A stretch of 57,749 nucleotides of DNA from the NCBI GenBank assembly GCA_021443545.1, contig JABUTU010000042.1, positions 1 through 57,749 of the forward strand, given 5' to 3'. This document shows, piece by piece, positions 35,168-43,801 of the stretch. This DNA comes from Marinilabiliaceae bacterium (GTDB lineage Bacteria > Bacteroidota > Bacteroidia > Bacteroidales > Marinilabiliaceae). Under the pieces are notes generated by a model. It did not search any database, had not been told where the DNA came from, and saw nothing but the letters and a program-made list of their open reading frames with translations. A program made the position numbers and the translations under genes. The number at the start of each line of letters is the position of its first letter. The stretch's first letter is position 1.

Positions 35168-35225
35168 GAATGTTAAAAGCAAGGATGGGAATAGTATATT
35201 TTTGGTAATCGAATGTTAAAAGCAA
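35168..35225. repeat. 15-base direct repeat pair
   Basis: GAATGTTAAAAGCAA occurs at 35168-35182 and again at 35211-35225, 28 bases between. No gene or known element explains it; an operator pair or chance are both open. Confidence 0.4.
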
Positions 35226-35281
35226 AAACAATAATATTTCACATAACACTCATTTTCAAAAAAATACACACACAATACTTA

Positions 35282-35839
35282 TCAAAAGAGAAAAGAGAGA
35301 ACCTCATCCATCCTAACATCAAATTTACCCACTGGGATATCTTCCATCAACTGACAATTAAAGCAGACACCAACCTTAGAAGCCCCCTTATAGGAAGCCA
35401 GCATTCTATCGTAATACCCCTTTCCTCTTCCAAGACGCAAGCCCTCCTTAGTAAAGGCAAGCCCTGGCACAACGAAGCAAATGTCGTTCATACTAAAATC
35501 CGAAGGCAAAAGGATTTCATCCGAAGCAGGTTCCCAAATACCGAATAGAGGCTCTTGTCTCATCGACTCTCGGCCTTCATAACGACACAAAACCATATTG
35601 CAATCATCAGTTATTCGGGGCAGATAGACATTTTTACCTCTCAAAAGAAGAACATCGACAGCTGGGCGTATATCAACCTCATCTGGCATAGACCAAAAAG
35701 CAACAACACATCGTGCCTCTGCTATTCTTTTGTTACTTAAAATTTGTGCACAGATAAATTCCGACTCACGAAGAGCCCCATCCGCACTCATAAGCCTCAA
35801 CTGACTCTTCACAAACGCACGTAACTGCTGCTTCTCCAC
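35282..35839 (-). CDS. 5-formyltetrahydrofolate cyclo-ligase
   Basis: 185 residues. Converts 5-formyl-THF and ATP to 5,10-methenyl-THF, rescuing stored folate. Family features: basic N-terminus (KQQLRAFVKSQLR), VVAFWSMPDEVD near 45-57, and the nucleotide/folate motif RLGRGKGYYDRML near 130-142. No ATG is available: an in-frame TGA lies four codons upstream, so the GTG at 35839 is the start. It is 13 bases after pdxA and is the last gene of the DUF4837-pdxA-5-FCL operon. Confidence 0.92.
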   Translation of the reverse strand: MEKQQLRAFVKSQLRLMSADGALRESEFICAQILSNKRIAEARCVVAFWSMPDEVDIRPAVDVLLLRGKNVYLPRITDDCNMVLCRYEGRESMRQEPLFGIWEPASDEILLPSDFSMNDICFVVPGLAFTKEGLRLGRGKGYYDRMLASYKGASKVGVCFNCQLMEDIPVGKFDVRMDEVLSFLF

Positions 35840-35852
35840 AACAATTAATCAC

Positions 35853-37001
35853 CTATGCATTACGTTCCCGAACAGTCTCTGCTCGCAGAACCATAGGACT
35901 GGCACTTATCTCAGCGTTCTGTCGTCTGTTCTTGTACACATCAATCGCAAGCCATATTGCCGCTCTCATAGAATCAGGCGTTGCCTTTCCTTGTCCAGCT
36001 ATATCATATGCTGTCCCATGACCAGGAGCCGTACGCACAAATGGCAAACCAGCAGTATACGAGACACCACACTCCAATGCAAGAGATTTAAATGGTGCTA
36101 CACCCTGGTCATGATACATAGCAAGAACACCATCAAACTTATTCAGTACATCCGAGCCGAATATGGCATCCGCCGAGTATGGACCCATGGCAAAAATACC
36201 CTCTTCAGACGCCTGCTCAATTGCCGGAATTATCACCTCCTCCTCCTCAGAGCCAAGCAGACCACAATCGCCCGCATGAGGATTCAACCCCAATACAGCT
36301 ATTCGAGGACGTCGTATGGTAAAGTCTTTCTGAAGTGACGCATTAAAAATTCTGAGTTTTTCAAGAATCCTATCTTTAGTAATATAATTAGGCACCTGAG
36401 CTATTGGCATATGTCCAGCGACTATTCCAACCCTAACATTACCAGCGATATTGAGCATTAACGATTTCGCCCCATTGCCTACCTCTGATTGCAAAAACTC
36501 GGTCTGGCCAGGAAACCTGAAGTTATCGCCTTGAATATTCTTGTTGTTAATGGGTGCAGTCACCAGAATATCAATTTTTCCACTCTTCAAATCAGTTACC
36601 GCAGCCTTCAACGACTCGTACGCTGCCAAGCCTCCAGCCTGCGTCGAAATGCCAGGCTCCACATGAACATTATCATCACCACAGGAGACAACATTTATTC
36701 TGCGTGCATGAGCCTCCTCTGCCCCCCTGACAATATTCAGATTGAATGATGATACCTCTATATTCTTACGGTAAAATCCCATAGCCTTAGGTGAGCCGTA
36801 TACAATAGGAATGAAACTGTCCAAAATCTCAGGTTCCCCTAATGCCTTAACTATAACCTCCAACCCTATACCATTAATGTCGCCTTGGGTTATCCCGACC
36901 CTTATTACTGGATTGGAGTTATACTGCTGAGGGAGCTGACTGTCGTCGCTACCAACATTATCATTATATGCGCTTGAATAACGATCTTGTCTATTGTCCA
37001 T
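35853..37001 (-). CDS. pdxA: 4-hydroxythreonine-4-phosphate dehydrogenase
   Basis: 382 residues. Oxidises 4-hydroxythreonine-4-phosphate in the DXP-dependent pathway to pyridoxal phosphate. Metal His ligands appear in VAGHMPIAQV (near 197), LNPHAGDCGLLG (near 240) and MYHDQGVAPFK (near 296), plus RTAPGHGTAYDIAG near 315. A polar N-terminal extension of about 30 residues rich in Asn, Asp, Gln and Ser precedes the usual first strand (VIRVGITQGD); no alternative ATG exists inside it, and the ATG is 2 bases after the DUF4837 stop, so it appears real. PLP supply is relevant to glyA but the genes are not linked. Confidence 0.95.
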   Translation of the reverse strand: MDNRQDRYSSAYNDNVGSDDSQLPQQYNSNPVIRVGITQGDINGIGLEVIVKALGEPEILDSFIPIVYGSPKAMGFYRKNIEVSSFNLNIVRGAEEAHARRINVVSCGDDNVHVEPGISTQAGGLAAYESLKAAVTDLKSGKIDILVTAPINNKNIQGDNFRFPGQTEFLQSEVGNGAKSLMLNIAGNVRVGIVAGHMPIAQVPNYITKDRILEKLRIFNASLQKDFTIRRPRIAVLGLNPHAGDCGLLGSEEEEVIIPAIEQASEEGIFAMGPYSADAIFGSDVLNKFDGVLAMYHDQGVAPFKSLALECGVSYTAGLPFVRTAPGHGTAYDIAGQGKATPDSMRAAIWLAIDVYKNRRQNAEISASPMVLRAETVRERNA

Positions 37002-37003
37002 AA

Positions 37004-38074
37004 TTAATTCTGATTGCTTGTATCTTTACCTTTTACCTGTATTGTGTACATGATAGCCTCAAGTTGTCGCAACAGATTGCGCTTCTTTTCACGTGAAGGA
37101 TAATAGACATAACCATCGGTCACTATCACCCTACTGTTCTCAGCATCATAATGAGCTCTCAAGACGAAAGGCCCTCCCATGGCATAACCTTCCATCCTCC
37201 ACAATCCACGCAGCTCTGCCACTTGCATTCCATTGTGCGTACCTGACTTATAAACTATCTCATCCAGTCCATAGCGAATTTCAGTACACATATACGAACC
37301 CGCTGGACCTCCTACATTCTTTCTTAACAACTTGTCGCGCTTATCAAGAATATACTCTTTGGAAAGGCTTCCCTCACCAATATAGGGAAAGTCATATACC
37401 ATCAAAGCACATTGGTATTCGTCTGTATCGATACGAACCCAACTCAAATCATTTGAATCGACTGGTTTACAACGTGTAAACAAATTTGGGACAGTTATTT
37501 CAATGCCCCATTTCTTTCCTATTTCATCACTAAGAGCGACATTTTTAATCTTCTTATCATACGAAATCAACCGATCACGCTCACTCTTAACCAAATAGCT
37601 AAGTATCTTGATATGATTATCCTGTAATGTCTTAAGCAACGCTGCCTTGGAACGAGACTGAACCAAGACATACGCCTGAGGATATGCCCATACATCATTA
37701 TAGAAATGAACAGTATCACTCTTCAGCGAGGCATCGACTTCCACAACGAGCATATTACGAAATGTCTTCATCAAATTATCAAGGTACGCCGCTGGAATAG
37801 TCGTCATATCAAAAAGAGGCTCTGGAGCACTAAGCCCAACAAAGGACTCTGTCAGCATCGCTCTCAGATACACCCCTGACGTATCTCTCTTAACATCATC
37901 ATTAATAACTACAAGAACCTCACCATTGCGCCCAGTCACCGATGGCAAAGAGCTACGATCTGCCTTTGTCGAACCGCCTTCTGATGAACCCGAATTACAC
38001 GACACAAGAGCCGCGAATACCACTAATATAATAGTGACATATATATGCCTTACATTAATACCCACACCACACAT
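37004..38074 (-). CDS. DUF4837 family lipoprotein
   Basis: 356 residues. Signal ends in AALVSC (Cys27), a lipobox, followed by a Ser/Gly-rich linker (NSGSSEGGST). The family-type start of the mature domain (GRNGEVLVVINDD) and repeated beta-alpha segments ending with RNLLRQLEAIMYTIQ match DUF4837, a Bacteroidota family of unknown function. Anchored in the envelope. It heads the operon with pdxA (2-base gap), an arrangement that says nothing clear about its job. Confidence 0.85.
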   Translation of the reverse strand: MCGVGINVRHIYVTIILVVFAALVSCNSGSSEGGSTKADRSSLPSVTGRNGEVLVVINDDVKRDTSGVYLRAMLTESFVGLSAPEPLFDMTTIPAAYLDNLMKTFRNMLVVEVDASLKSDTVHFYNDVWAYPQAYVLVQSRSKAALLKTLQDNHIKILSYLVKSERDRLISYDKKIKNVALSDEIGKKWGIEITVPNLFTRCKPVDSNDLSWVRIDTDEYQCALMVYDFPYIGEGSLSKEYILDKRDKLLRKNVGGPAGSYMCTEIRYGLDEIVYKSGTHNGMQVAELRGLWRMEGYAMGGPFVLRAHYDAENSRVIVTDGYVYYPSREKKRNLLRQLEAIMYTIQVKGKDTSNQN

Positions 38075-38214
38075 ATTTCAAAAGTGTTTTATAATGATGA
38101 GTGCGAATTTACACAAATAATCTGTTTCTGGCAAATTGTCAGATTGAACTCTACATGGTTTTATCCAAACACTCAATCTTTTTCACGATTAATCAAAAAA
38201 GAGCACTATTTATA

Positions 38215-38244
38215 TTGTCATTAAATAAGAAATGCTTATTTTTA
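38215..38244 (+). promoter_or_regulatory. Promoter of fur
   Basis: TTG at 38215-38217, a 19-base spacer and TATTTTTA at 38237-38244 (7 of 8 to TAnnTTTG) agree with the Bacteroidetes consensus. A start near 38251 leaves a leader of about 20 bases. Confidence 0.5.
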
Positions 38245-38270
38245 CGCAGTCTATTTAACGACATTTAAAC

Positions 38271-38783
38271 ATGGCAACAACAACAGCTGTAAGTGATGAT
38301 TCGGTGCGGGATACAGTAAAAAAGATTTTTACGGAGTATCTTGTGAAACACGAACACCGCAAGACCCCTGAGCGCTACGCAATCCTTGATGAAATCTATA
38401 CACGTTCGGGGCATTTTGACGTAGAGGCTCTTTACAAATTCATGAAAGAGAAGAATTACAGAGTTTCACGTGCTACTCTATACAACACAATCGAACTTCT
38501 ACTCGACTCCAAGCTTCTTGTCAAGCATCAGTTTGGTAAGAATATGGCTCAATTTGAAAGGACATACGGCAACGCTCCCCACGATCATCTGATATGCACG
38601 AACTGCGGAAAGATATTTGACACTACTGACAGCAATATTGACAGCATAGTAAAGGAGATAGCTATAAACGCAGAGTTTACCGCTTCGCATCACTCGCTCT
38701 ACATCTACGGCACCTGCGCAGAATGCCAGGGCCTGCACAACGAGAACCTCTTTGACTACAGCATTACCCCAAATAAAAGTTGA
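38271..38783 (+). CDS. Fur family transcriptional regulator
   Basis: 170 residues. Metal- or peroxide-responsive DNA-binding repressor. A winged helix (TPERYAILDEIYTRSGHFDVEALYKFMKEKNYRVSRATLYNTIELLLDSKLL region, about 32-85) is followed by the dimerisation domain with HDHLICTNCGK (about 103-113) and GTCAECQG (about 145-152), giving the four-cysteine structural zinc site. Its subgroup (Fur, PerR, Zur) cannot be fixed. It stands alone between its own promoter and terminator, just before purA, a neighbour pairing I recall from Bacteroides. Confidence 0.9.
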   Translation: MATTTAVSDDSVRDTVKKIFTEYLVKHEHRKTPERYAILDEIYTRSGHFDVEALYKFMKEKNYRVSRATLYNTIELLLDSKLLVKHQFGKNMAQFERTYGNAPHDHLICTNCGKIFDTTDSNIDSIVKEIAINAEFTASHHSLYIYGTCAECQGLHNENLFDYSITPNKS

Positions 38784-38842
38784 TGATTTCATGCAATCCT
38801 AAAAAATATCGTCTAACGTTCAGTATATAAACATAAAATTGC

Positions 38843-38850
38843 TAACTTAG
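38843..38850 (+). promoter_or_regulatory. Possible purA promoter -7 element upstream of a hairpin
   Basis: TAACTTAG resembles TAnnTTTG at six of the eight positions. If used, transcription would begin almost exactly at the following hairpin. Only weak evidence; no other candidate lies closer to purA. Confidence 0.25.
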
Positions 38851-38855
38851 CACAT

Positions 38856-38889
38856 CGGAATCAAAAACTATTTTGATTCCGAATTTTTT
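38856..38889 (+). terminator. Intrinsic terminator of fur (possible purA attenuator)
   Basis: CGGAATCAAAA, 4-base loop, TTTTGATTCCG (11-bp perfect stem), then AA and six T. It is 72 bases after the fur stop and 52 before the purA ATG. Confidence 0.8.
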
Positions 38890-38941
38890 GTGTGTTTATA
38901 AGCAATACACACACACGTAGTAAACCAAGTAATACAATATA

Positions 38942-40201
38942 ATGAAAGTAGACGTTCTTTTGGGACTTCAATGGGGTGACGAGGGCAAAGGTAAGATTGT
39001 TGATGTTCTCACTCCAAACTATTCTGTAGTGACACGTTTTCAAGGCGGCCCAAACGCTGGCCATACTCTTGAATTCGAGAATCAAAAATATGTACTTCGC
39101 TCCGTTCCATCTGGTATTTTTCAGGGCGACAAGATTAACATCATTGGCAATGGCGTCGTTTTAGACCCAGCACTCTTCAAAGCAGAAATTGAGCAGTTGG
39201 AGCAGAGTGGTCACAAACTAACAGAACGTTTACTCATCTCCCGCAAAGCCCACCTTATACTTCCCACTCACCGACTCCTTGACGCAGCTCTTGAGCAGGC
39301 AAAAGGAAAAGGAAAGATTGGCACCACTGGCAAAGGCATAGGTCCGACCTATACCGACAAGATTTCTCGCAACGGACTACGTGTAGGCGACATTGAAAAG
39401 AATTTTGAGGAGAAATACAAGAACGCAATAGAAAGGCATAAAGAGATTCTCTCGCACTACGACTTCGAGTATGATCTTGCACCAATCGAGAAAGAGTGGT
39501 TGGCTGGCGTTGAGAAGCTTCGTCAGTTCACCTTTATTGATAGCGAGCAATACATAAACAAGACTCTCGACTCTGGCAAAGGCATACTCGCGGAGGGTGC
39601 ACAAGGCACCATGTTGGATGTTGACTTTGGCTCTTATCCGTTTGTGACATCAAGTAATACCATAAGCGCCGGAGCATGCACGGGATTGGGAGTCTCGCCA
39701 CGACGCATAGGTGAAGTATTTGGAATATTCAAAGCATACTGCACCAGAGTTGGTTCTGGACCTTTCCCTACAGAACTCGAAGATGCAATAGGCGAAGAGC
39801 TTCGCAAACTCGGACATGAATTCGGGGCCGTGACGGGCCGTCCACGTCGCTGTGGCTGGATTGACCTGGTTGCACTGAAATACGCTGTAACAATTAATGG
39901 CGTATCGCAACTTATCATGATGAAGAGCGATGTACTTGACCAATTCAAGACTATCAAAGCATGCGTTGCCTATAAGGTCAATGGCATCGAGACTAAAGAT
40001 TTCCCTTTCGATATAAACGAAGGCGTCGAGCCTATTTACAAGGAGTTCCCAGGCTGGTGCACCGACATGACAAAGACTACATCAGAGAGCCAGTTCCCAA
40101 AAGAATATTCTAACTATATCAAATTTATAGAAGAGTACCTTGGTGTCCCCGTAAAATTCGTCTCTGTCGGCCCTGACCGCGAGCAGACTATCAAACGATA
40201 G
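38942..40201 (+). CDS. purA: Adenylosuccinate synthetase
   Basis: 419 residues. Joins IMP and aspartate using GTP, the first committed step to AMP. The GTP-binding GDEGKGK is at 12-18, PNAGHT with the catalytic His near 36-42, and the IMP-site segment GTTGKGIGPTYTDK near 127-140, with GRPRRCGWIDLV near 298. Length is normal for the family. It is preceded by the fur terminator and followed by its own. Confidence 0.98.
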   Translation: MKVDVLLGLQWGDEGKGKIVDVLTPNYSVVTRFQGGPNAGHTLEFENQKYVLRSVPSGIFQGDKINIIGNGVVLDPALFKAEIEQLEQSGHKLTERLLISRKAHLILPTHRLLDAALEQAKGKGKIGTTGKGIGPTYTDKISRNGLRVGDIEKNFEEKYKNAIERHKEILSHYDFEYDLAPIEKEWLAGVEKLRQFTFIDSEQYINKTLDSGKGILAEGAQGTMLDVDFGSYPFVTSSNTISAGACTGLGVSPRRIGEVFGIFKAYCTRVGSGPFPTELEDAIGEELRKLGHEFGAVTGRPRRCGWIDLVALKYAVTINGVSQLIMMKSDVLDQFKTIKACVAYKVNGIETKDFPFDINEGVEPIYKEFPGWCTDMTKTTSESQFPKEYSNYIKFIEEYLGVPVKFVSVGPDREQTIKR

Positions 40202-40223
40202 AGACATACCCATTAACAAAGAG

Positions 40224-40264
40224 TACGGCGGAGCGGCTACAGCACAATCCGCCGTATTGCTTTT
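40224..40264 (+). terminator. Intrinsic terminator of purA
   Basis: TACGGCGGA (40224-40232) pairs with TCCGCCGTA (40248-40256) around a 15-base loop, then TTGCTTTT. It is 22 bases after the purA stop. Confidence 0.75.
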
Positions 40265-40345
40265 CTGAACAGATATCTGACTTTTCTCTTCAGATGATTA
40301 TTTTTACGAATCCAAGAACCAACCTATCTCTTTAAAATTTTCCGC

Positions 40346-41248
40346 ATGGACCTAAGAGAGGACTTCCTTAAATATCTGCGTTACGAGAAACGATGTTCTC
40401 CTCTTACTATCGTTGCATACCGCAACGACCTTAATCTTTTCAACGACTTTATAGAGGAGAGAACCAACCATGACGACAACACCCAGGCCTCATCGCAATC
40501 CGTAAGACGCTTCATCATGAACCTCCTTGCAGAAGGAATGAAAGAGAGGTCAGTCAATAGAAAAATCGCTTCTATTCGTAGCTACTACAGATTTCTGATG
40601 CACGATGAAGTGATAAGCAAGAATCCATGTGACTTGATAGAGAACGTCAAGACACCTAAATCACTACCCATCTTTGTTCAAACACAAGAAATGGACGAGC
40701 TTCTCGACGACATAGATTTTCCTGACACTTTTGAAGGATGTCGCGACCATATGATTCTTGAGTTGTTCTACATGACTGGAATGCGTCTGTCTGAGTTAGT
40801 TAACCTGACACCTGCGAGCATAAACTTTGGTATGCACTACATCATGGTACTTGGAAAGAGAAATAAAGAACGAATAATTCCATACACAAATGTTTTGGAA
40901 TCCGATTTAATTATGTATCTTAGTCGCAGAAAAGAAGAGTTTAGTGGAGCATTCGGTGTCAACGACCCTCTTTTCATTACACTGAAGGGCGAGAAAGTAT
41001 ATCCAAAACTAATATACAACATTGTCCACAACTACCTTTCAAGGGTAACATCAGTGTCGCGAAAGAGTCCTCATGTTCTTAGGCATTCGTTTGCAACTGC
41101 GCTTCTTAACAACGGAGCTGACATAATGGCTATAAAAGAGCTACTCGGTCACTCCAGTTTAGCAGCAACGCAGATTTACACTCACAACGACTTCAAACAA
41201 CTGAGTAATATATATCACAACGCCCACCCTTGGGGCAGTAATAAATAA
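40346..41248 (+). CDS. xerC: Tyrosine recombinase XerC-like
   Basis: 300 residues. Site-specific recombinase that resolves chromosome dimers at dif with a partner XerD. N-terminal SAM-like core-binding domain (FLKYLRYEKRCSPLTIVAYRNDL, about 8-30) and the catalytic domain with Arg147 (TGMRLSEL), Lys near 172 (LGKRNKER), His243-Arg246 (HVLRHSFAT), His near 269 (LGHSS) and nucleophile Tyr278 (TQIYTH). No mobile-element features surround it, so it is the housekeeping recombinase, not an integrase. Its stop codon overlaps the Shine-Dalgarno sequence of hpf. Confidence 0.93.
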   Translation: MDLREDFLKYLRYEKRCSPLTIVAYRNDLNLFNDFIEERTNHDDNTQASSQSVRRFIMNLLAEGMKERSVNRKIASIRSYYRFLMHDEVISKNPCDLIENVKTPKSLPIFVQTQEMDELLDDIDFPDTFEGCRDHMILELFYMTGMRLSELVNLTPASINFGMHYIMVLGKRNKERIIPYTNVLESDLIMYLSRRKEEFSGAFGVNDPLFITLKGEKVYPKLIYNIVHNYLSRVTSVSRKSPHVLRHSFATALLNNGADIMAIKELLGHSSLAATQIYTHNDFKQLSNIYHNAHPWGSNK

Positions 41249-41253
41249 GGAGG
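41247..41253 (+). promoter_or_regulatory. Shine-Dalgarno sequence of hpf
   Basis: AAGGAGG, 8 bases before the ATG at 41262 and overlapping the xerC stop TAA. Such strong sites are rare in Bacteroidota, and I saw no comparable one before the other genes whose leaders I read here. Confidence 0.7.
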
Positions 41254-41261
41254 AAAGAGCT

Positions 41262-41552
41262 ATGAAAATCGACATTCAATCGTTGCATTTCGATGCATCG
41301 CAGCAACTCAAGGAGTTTGCTAATCACAAAGTATCAAAACTTGAACATTTTTTTGATGGCATCATATCAGCAGATGTAGTATTAAGTCTTGACAAGGCCG
41401 ACAATACCGAGAACAAGGTAAGTAAAATCACTCTCGGCGTAAGTGGCGATGTTCTTGTAGCAGAAAAGCAGTGCAAGACATTTGAAGAGGGAATCGACCT
41501 TGCATGCGATGCTCTTCGCCGTCAGCTCCAAAAATATAAGGAGCAGAAATAA
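41262..41552 (+). CDS. hpf: Ribosome hibernation promoting factor (short HPF/YfiA type)
   Basis: 96 residues. Binds the 30S decoding channel and helps ribosomes dimerise or idle under stress. The family fold is visible: MKIDIQSLHFDASQQLKEFANHKVSKLEHFF, then KITLGVSGDVLVAEKQCKTFEEGIDLACDALRRQLQKYKEQK with its basic end. It is the short form without the C-terminal dimerisation domain. 13 bases after xerC, with a strong Shine-Dalgarno site, and ended by a terminator. Confidence 0.93.
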   Translation: MKIDIQSLHFDASQQLKEFANHKVSKLEHFFDGIISADVVLSLDKADNTENKVSKITLGVSGDVLVAEKQCKTFEEGIDLACDALRRQLQKYKEQK

Positions 41553-41585
41553 CAAGATTGTTCACTGAGTAACGATAACTTAACT

Positions 41586-41619
41586 AAGGGCCGGACTCTA
41601 CGAGTAGCCGGCCCTTTTT
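41586..41619 (+). terminator. Intrinsic terminator of xerC-hpf
   Basis: AAGGGCCGG and CCGGCCCTT flank an inner ACTC/GAGT stem, followed by TTTTTC. The tex ATG is only 12 bases further, so tex must be read through it or start from a promoter overlapping it. Confidence 0.85.
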
Positions 41620-41630
41620 CTCGCAAAGCA

Positions 41631-43787
41631 ATGACACAAAGTTCTGCAAACGACATTCAGTCGACATACATAAATCATATTTGTCATTCATTGAACCTCC
41701 ACACTTCAAACGTCAGAGGCACTATAAATCTGCTCGATGAGGGAGCTACAATTCCATTCATTGCCCGATACCGTAAAGAAGTGACTGGTGGCATGGACGA
41801 AGTACAGATAGGATCCGTCAAAGATTTATATACACAATATAAAGATGTAGAAACCAGACGTCAGACGATTCTCAAGACTATCGACGAACAAGGGAAATTG
41901 ACGACTGAACTCAAAAAGCAAATTGAAACAACATGGGACAGCACAACTCTTGAGGATCTATACCTACCTTACAAGCCAAAGAGAAAGACCCGGGCAACGA
42001 AGGCAAGAGAGAATGGACTTGCCCCTCTTGCAGAAATCATACTAAAAGGCTCTTCGCGCGACTTATACTTAGAAGCAGAGAGATATGTCAGTGATAATGT
42101 CGCAACAGCTGAAGAGGCACTTCAGGGAGCGCGCGACATTATTGCCGAACTAATCAGCGAGGACCAAATGTCGCGCGATATGGTAAGACTCGCCTTCAAA
42201 CATACAGCCCAAATCCATTCACATGTCATCAAAGGAAAAGAGGAAGATGGAAATAAATACTCCGACTACTTCCAACTCGAAGAGTCACTTTCTAAAATGC
42301 CTGCACATCGTCTTCTTGCTATACGAAGAGCTGAGAATGAAGGCTTTATCAAAGTCAGAATAGTCCCTCGCGATAATACTCAGGCCTTAGAACGCATTGA
42401 GAGAAGATATACAAGAAACATATTCAACGAATCGTCTAAGCATATCAAAACGGCAATACGCGATTCTTACGACAGATTATTAGAACCACAAATCGAGACA
42501 GAATTCAGCATATCCAGTAAATTTGATGCCGACACCGAAGCCATACGTGTTTTCAGGGATAATCTTCGACAGCTACTACTTGCTGCGCCTCTCGGACAAA
42601 AAAAGGTGTTAGCCTTAGACCCTGGATTCAGAACTGGTTGCAAAGTTGTCTGCTTAGATAAGCATGGAGCACTTCTTCACCACTCCGTTATATACCCGCA
42701 TCCCCCCAAATCAGACATTGCTGGATCCCTTTCTACACTCAGAGAGTTTATCAAACGATATGACATTGAAGCCATCGCAATCGGGAATGGGACAGCAAGC
42801 CGCGAAACGGAACAGGTAGTTCGACAAATCGACCCGACAAATTCGCTCCAGATATTTGTGGTTAGTGAAGATGGTGCAAGTATCTATTCTGCATCGAAGA
42901 CCGCTCGCGAAGAGTTCCCCAATGAAGATGTCACAGTTAGAGGAGCCGTCTCAATAGGAAGACGCTTAATGGACCCACTCGCTGAACTGGTGAAAATTGA
43001 CCCAAAAAGCATTGGCGTCGGACAGTATCAACACGATGTTGACCAAACGCGACTGAAAAATGCGCTCGATGAAGTCGTTACATCATGTGTAAATATCGTA
43101 GGGGTTGATGTTAATACAGCATCAAAGGAACTCCTGACATACATTTCTGGATTAGGTCCGCAACTTGCTCAGAATATCATAACTTACAGAAATGAAAATG
43201 GCGCATTCACATCTCGCGCCCAACTGAAAAAGGTTCCTCGACTTGGTGACAAAGCCTTCGAGCAGTGCGCAGGATTTCTTCGCATCAACGGTGCAAAGAA
43301 TCCTCTCGACAACTCTGCAGTTCATCCCGAGTCATATCCTATTGTCGAAAAGATGGCAAAAGACCTAAACTGTAACGTCATCGACCTTATCAATAATCCT
43401 GAAACAAGAAAAAAGATTGTTCTTAGAGATTACATAACAGAGAGTGTTGGGCTACCGACACTCACCGACATACTTTCCGAATTAGAGAAACCTGGTAGAG
43501 ACCCTCGTCAAACCATTGAAGAATTTCATTTCGCTGAAGGCATCAATACCGTTGACGACCTCCAGCCAGGTATGGTTCTACCAGGTATCGTCACAAACAT
43601 AACAGCGTTCGGAGCTTTCGTTGACATAGGTGTACATACAGATGGACTGGTGCATATTTCGGAGGTTTCTGATAAATTTATCAAAGACATCAACAGCGTA
43701 TTAAAACTGCACCAACACGTCAAAGTAACTATTACAGGCATCGATCGTATACGTAACCGTATAAGTCTTTCTATGAAAAATAAATAA
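41631..43787 (+). CDS. tex: Tex family RNA-binding transcription accessory protein
   Basis: 718 residues. Tex-like proteins bind nucleic acid and transcription complexes. Order: helical Tex N-terminal domain (about 1-315), YqgF/RNase H-like domain (VLALDPGFRTGCKVVCLD near 325), helix-hairpin-helix region (ELLTYISGLGPQLAQNI near 503 and a second near 540) and a C-terminal S1 domain (FGAFVDIGVHTDGLVHISEV near 660). Length is slightly shorter than the usual 750-780. Exact role in Bacteroidota unknown. 14 bases before the nucleoside kinase gene. Confidence 0.93.
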   Translation: MTQSSANDIQSTYINHICHSLNLHTSNVRGTINLLDEGATIPFIARYRKEVTGGMDEVQIGSVKDLYTQYKDVETRRQTILKTIDEQGKLTTELKKQIETTWDSTTLEDLYLPYKPKRKTRATKARENGLAPLAEIILKGSSRDLYLEAERYVSDNVATAEEALQGARDIIAELISEDQMSRDMVRLAFKHTAQIHSHVIKGKEEDGNKYSDYFQLEESLSKMPAHRLLAIRRAENEGFIKVRIVPRDNTQALERIERRYTRNIFNESSKHIKTAIRDSYDRLLEPQIETEFSISSKFDADTEAIRVFRDNLRQLLLAAPLGQKKVLALDPGFRTGCKVVCLDKHGALLHHSVIYPHPPKSDIAGSLSTLREFIKRYDIEAIAIGNGTASRETEQVVRQIDPTNSLQIFVVSEDGASIYSASKTAREEFPNEDVTVRGAVSIGRRLMDPLAELVKIDPKSIGVGQYQHDVDQTRLKNALDEVVTSCVNIVGVDVNTASKELLTYISGLGPQLAQNIITYRNENGAFTSRAQLKKVPRLGDKAFEQCAGFLRINGAKNPLDNSAVHPESYPIVEKMAKDLNCNVIDLINNPETRKKIVLRDYITESVGLPTLTDILSELEKPGRDPRQTIEEFHFAEGINTVDDLQPGMVLPGIVTNITAFGAFVDIGVHTDGLVHISEVSDKFIKDINSVLKLHQHVKVTITGIDRIRNRISLSMKNK

Positions 43788-43801
43788 ACTACATAATATA
43801 T

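Larger units (their letters stand above)
34830..35281. other. 452-bp gene-free region between convergent genes
   Basis: AT-rich, no credible ORF. Holds a perfect 12-bp inverted repeat just after the AsmA-like gene (34855-34885), a 6-bp TCTGGC/GCCAGA hairpin near 34993, a palindrome ACAAATTTGT near 35086 and a 15-base direct repeat GAATGTTAAAAGCAA at 35168-35182 and 35211-35225. None is explained by the flanking genes beyond termination. Confidence 0.5.

Noticed and set aside
35061..35249. 62-residue minus-strand ORF in the AsmA/5-FCL gap
   Set aside because: No recognisable family, atypical AT-driven composition and no start or promoter signal; more likely chance in AT-rich DNA.
40346..41248. 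XerC as a mobile-element integrase
   Set aside because: No attachment-site repeats, cargo or phage genes nearby, and the hpf neighbour marks it as the housekeeping recombinase.
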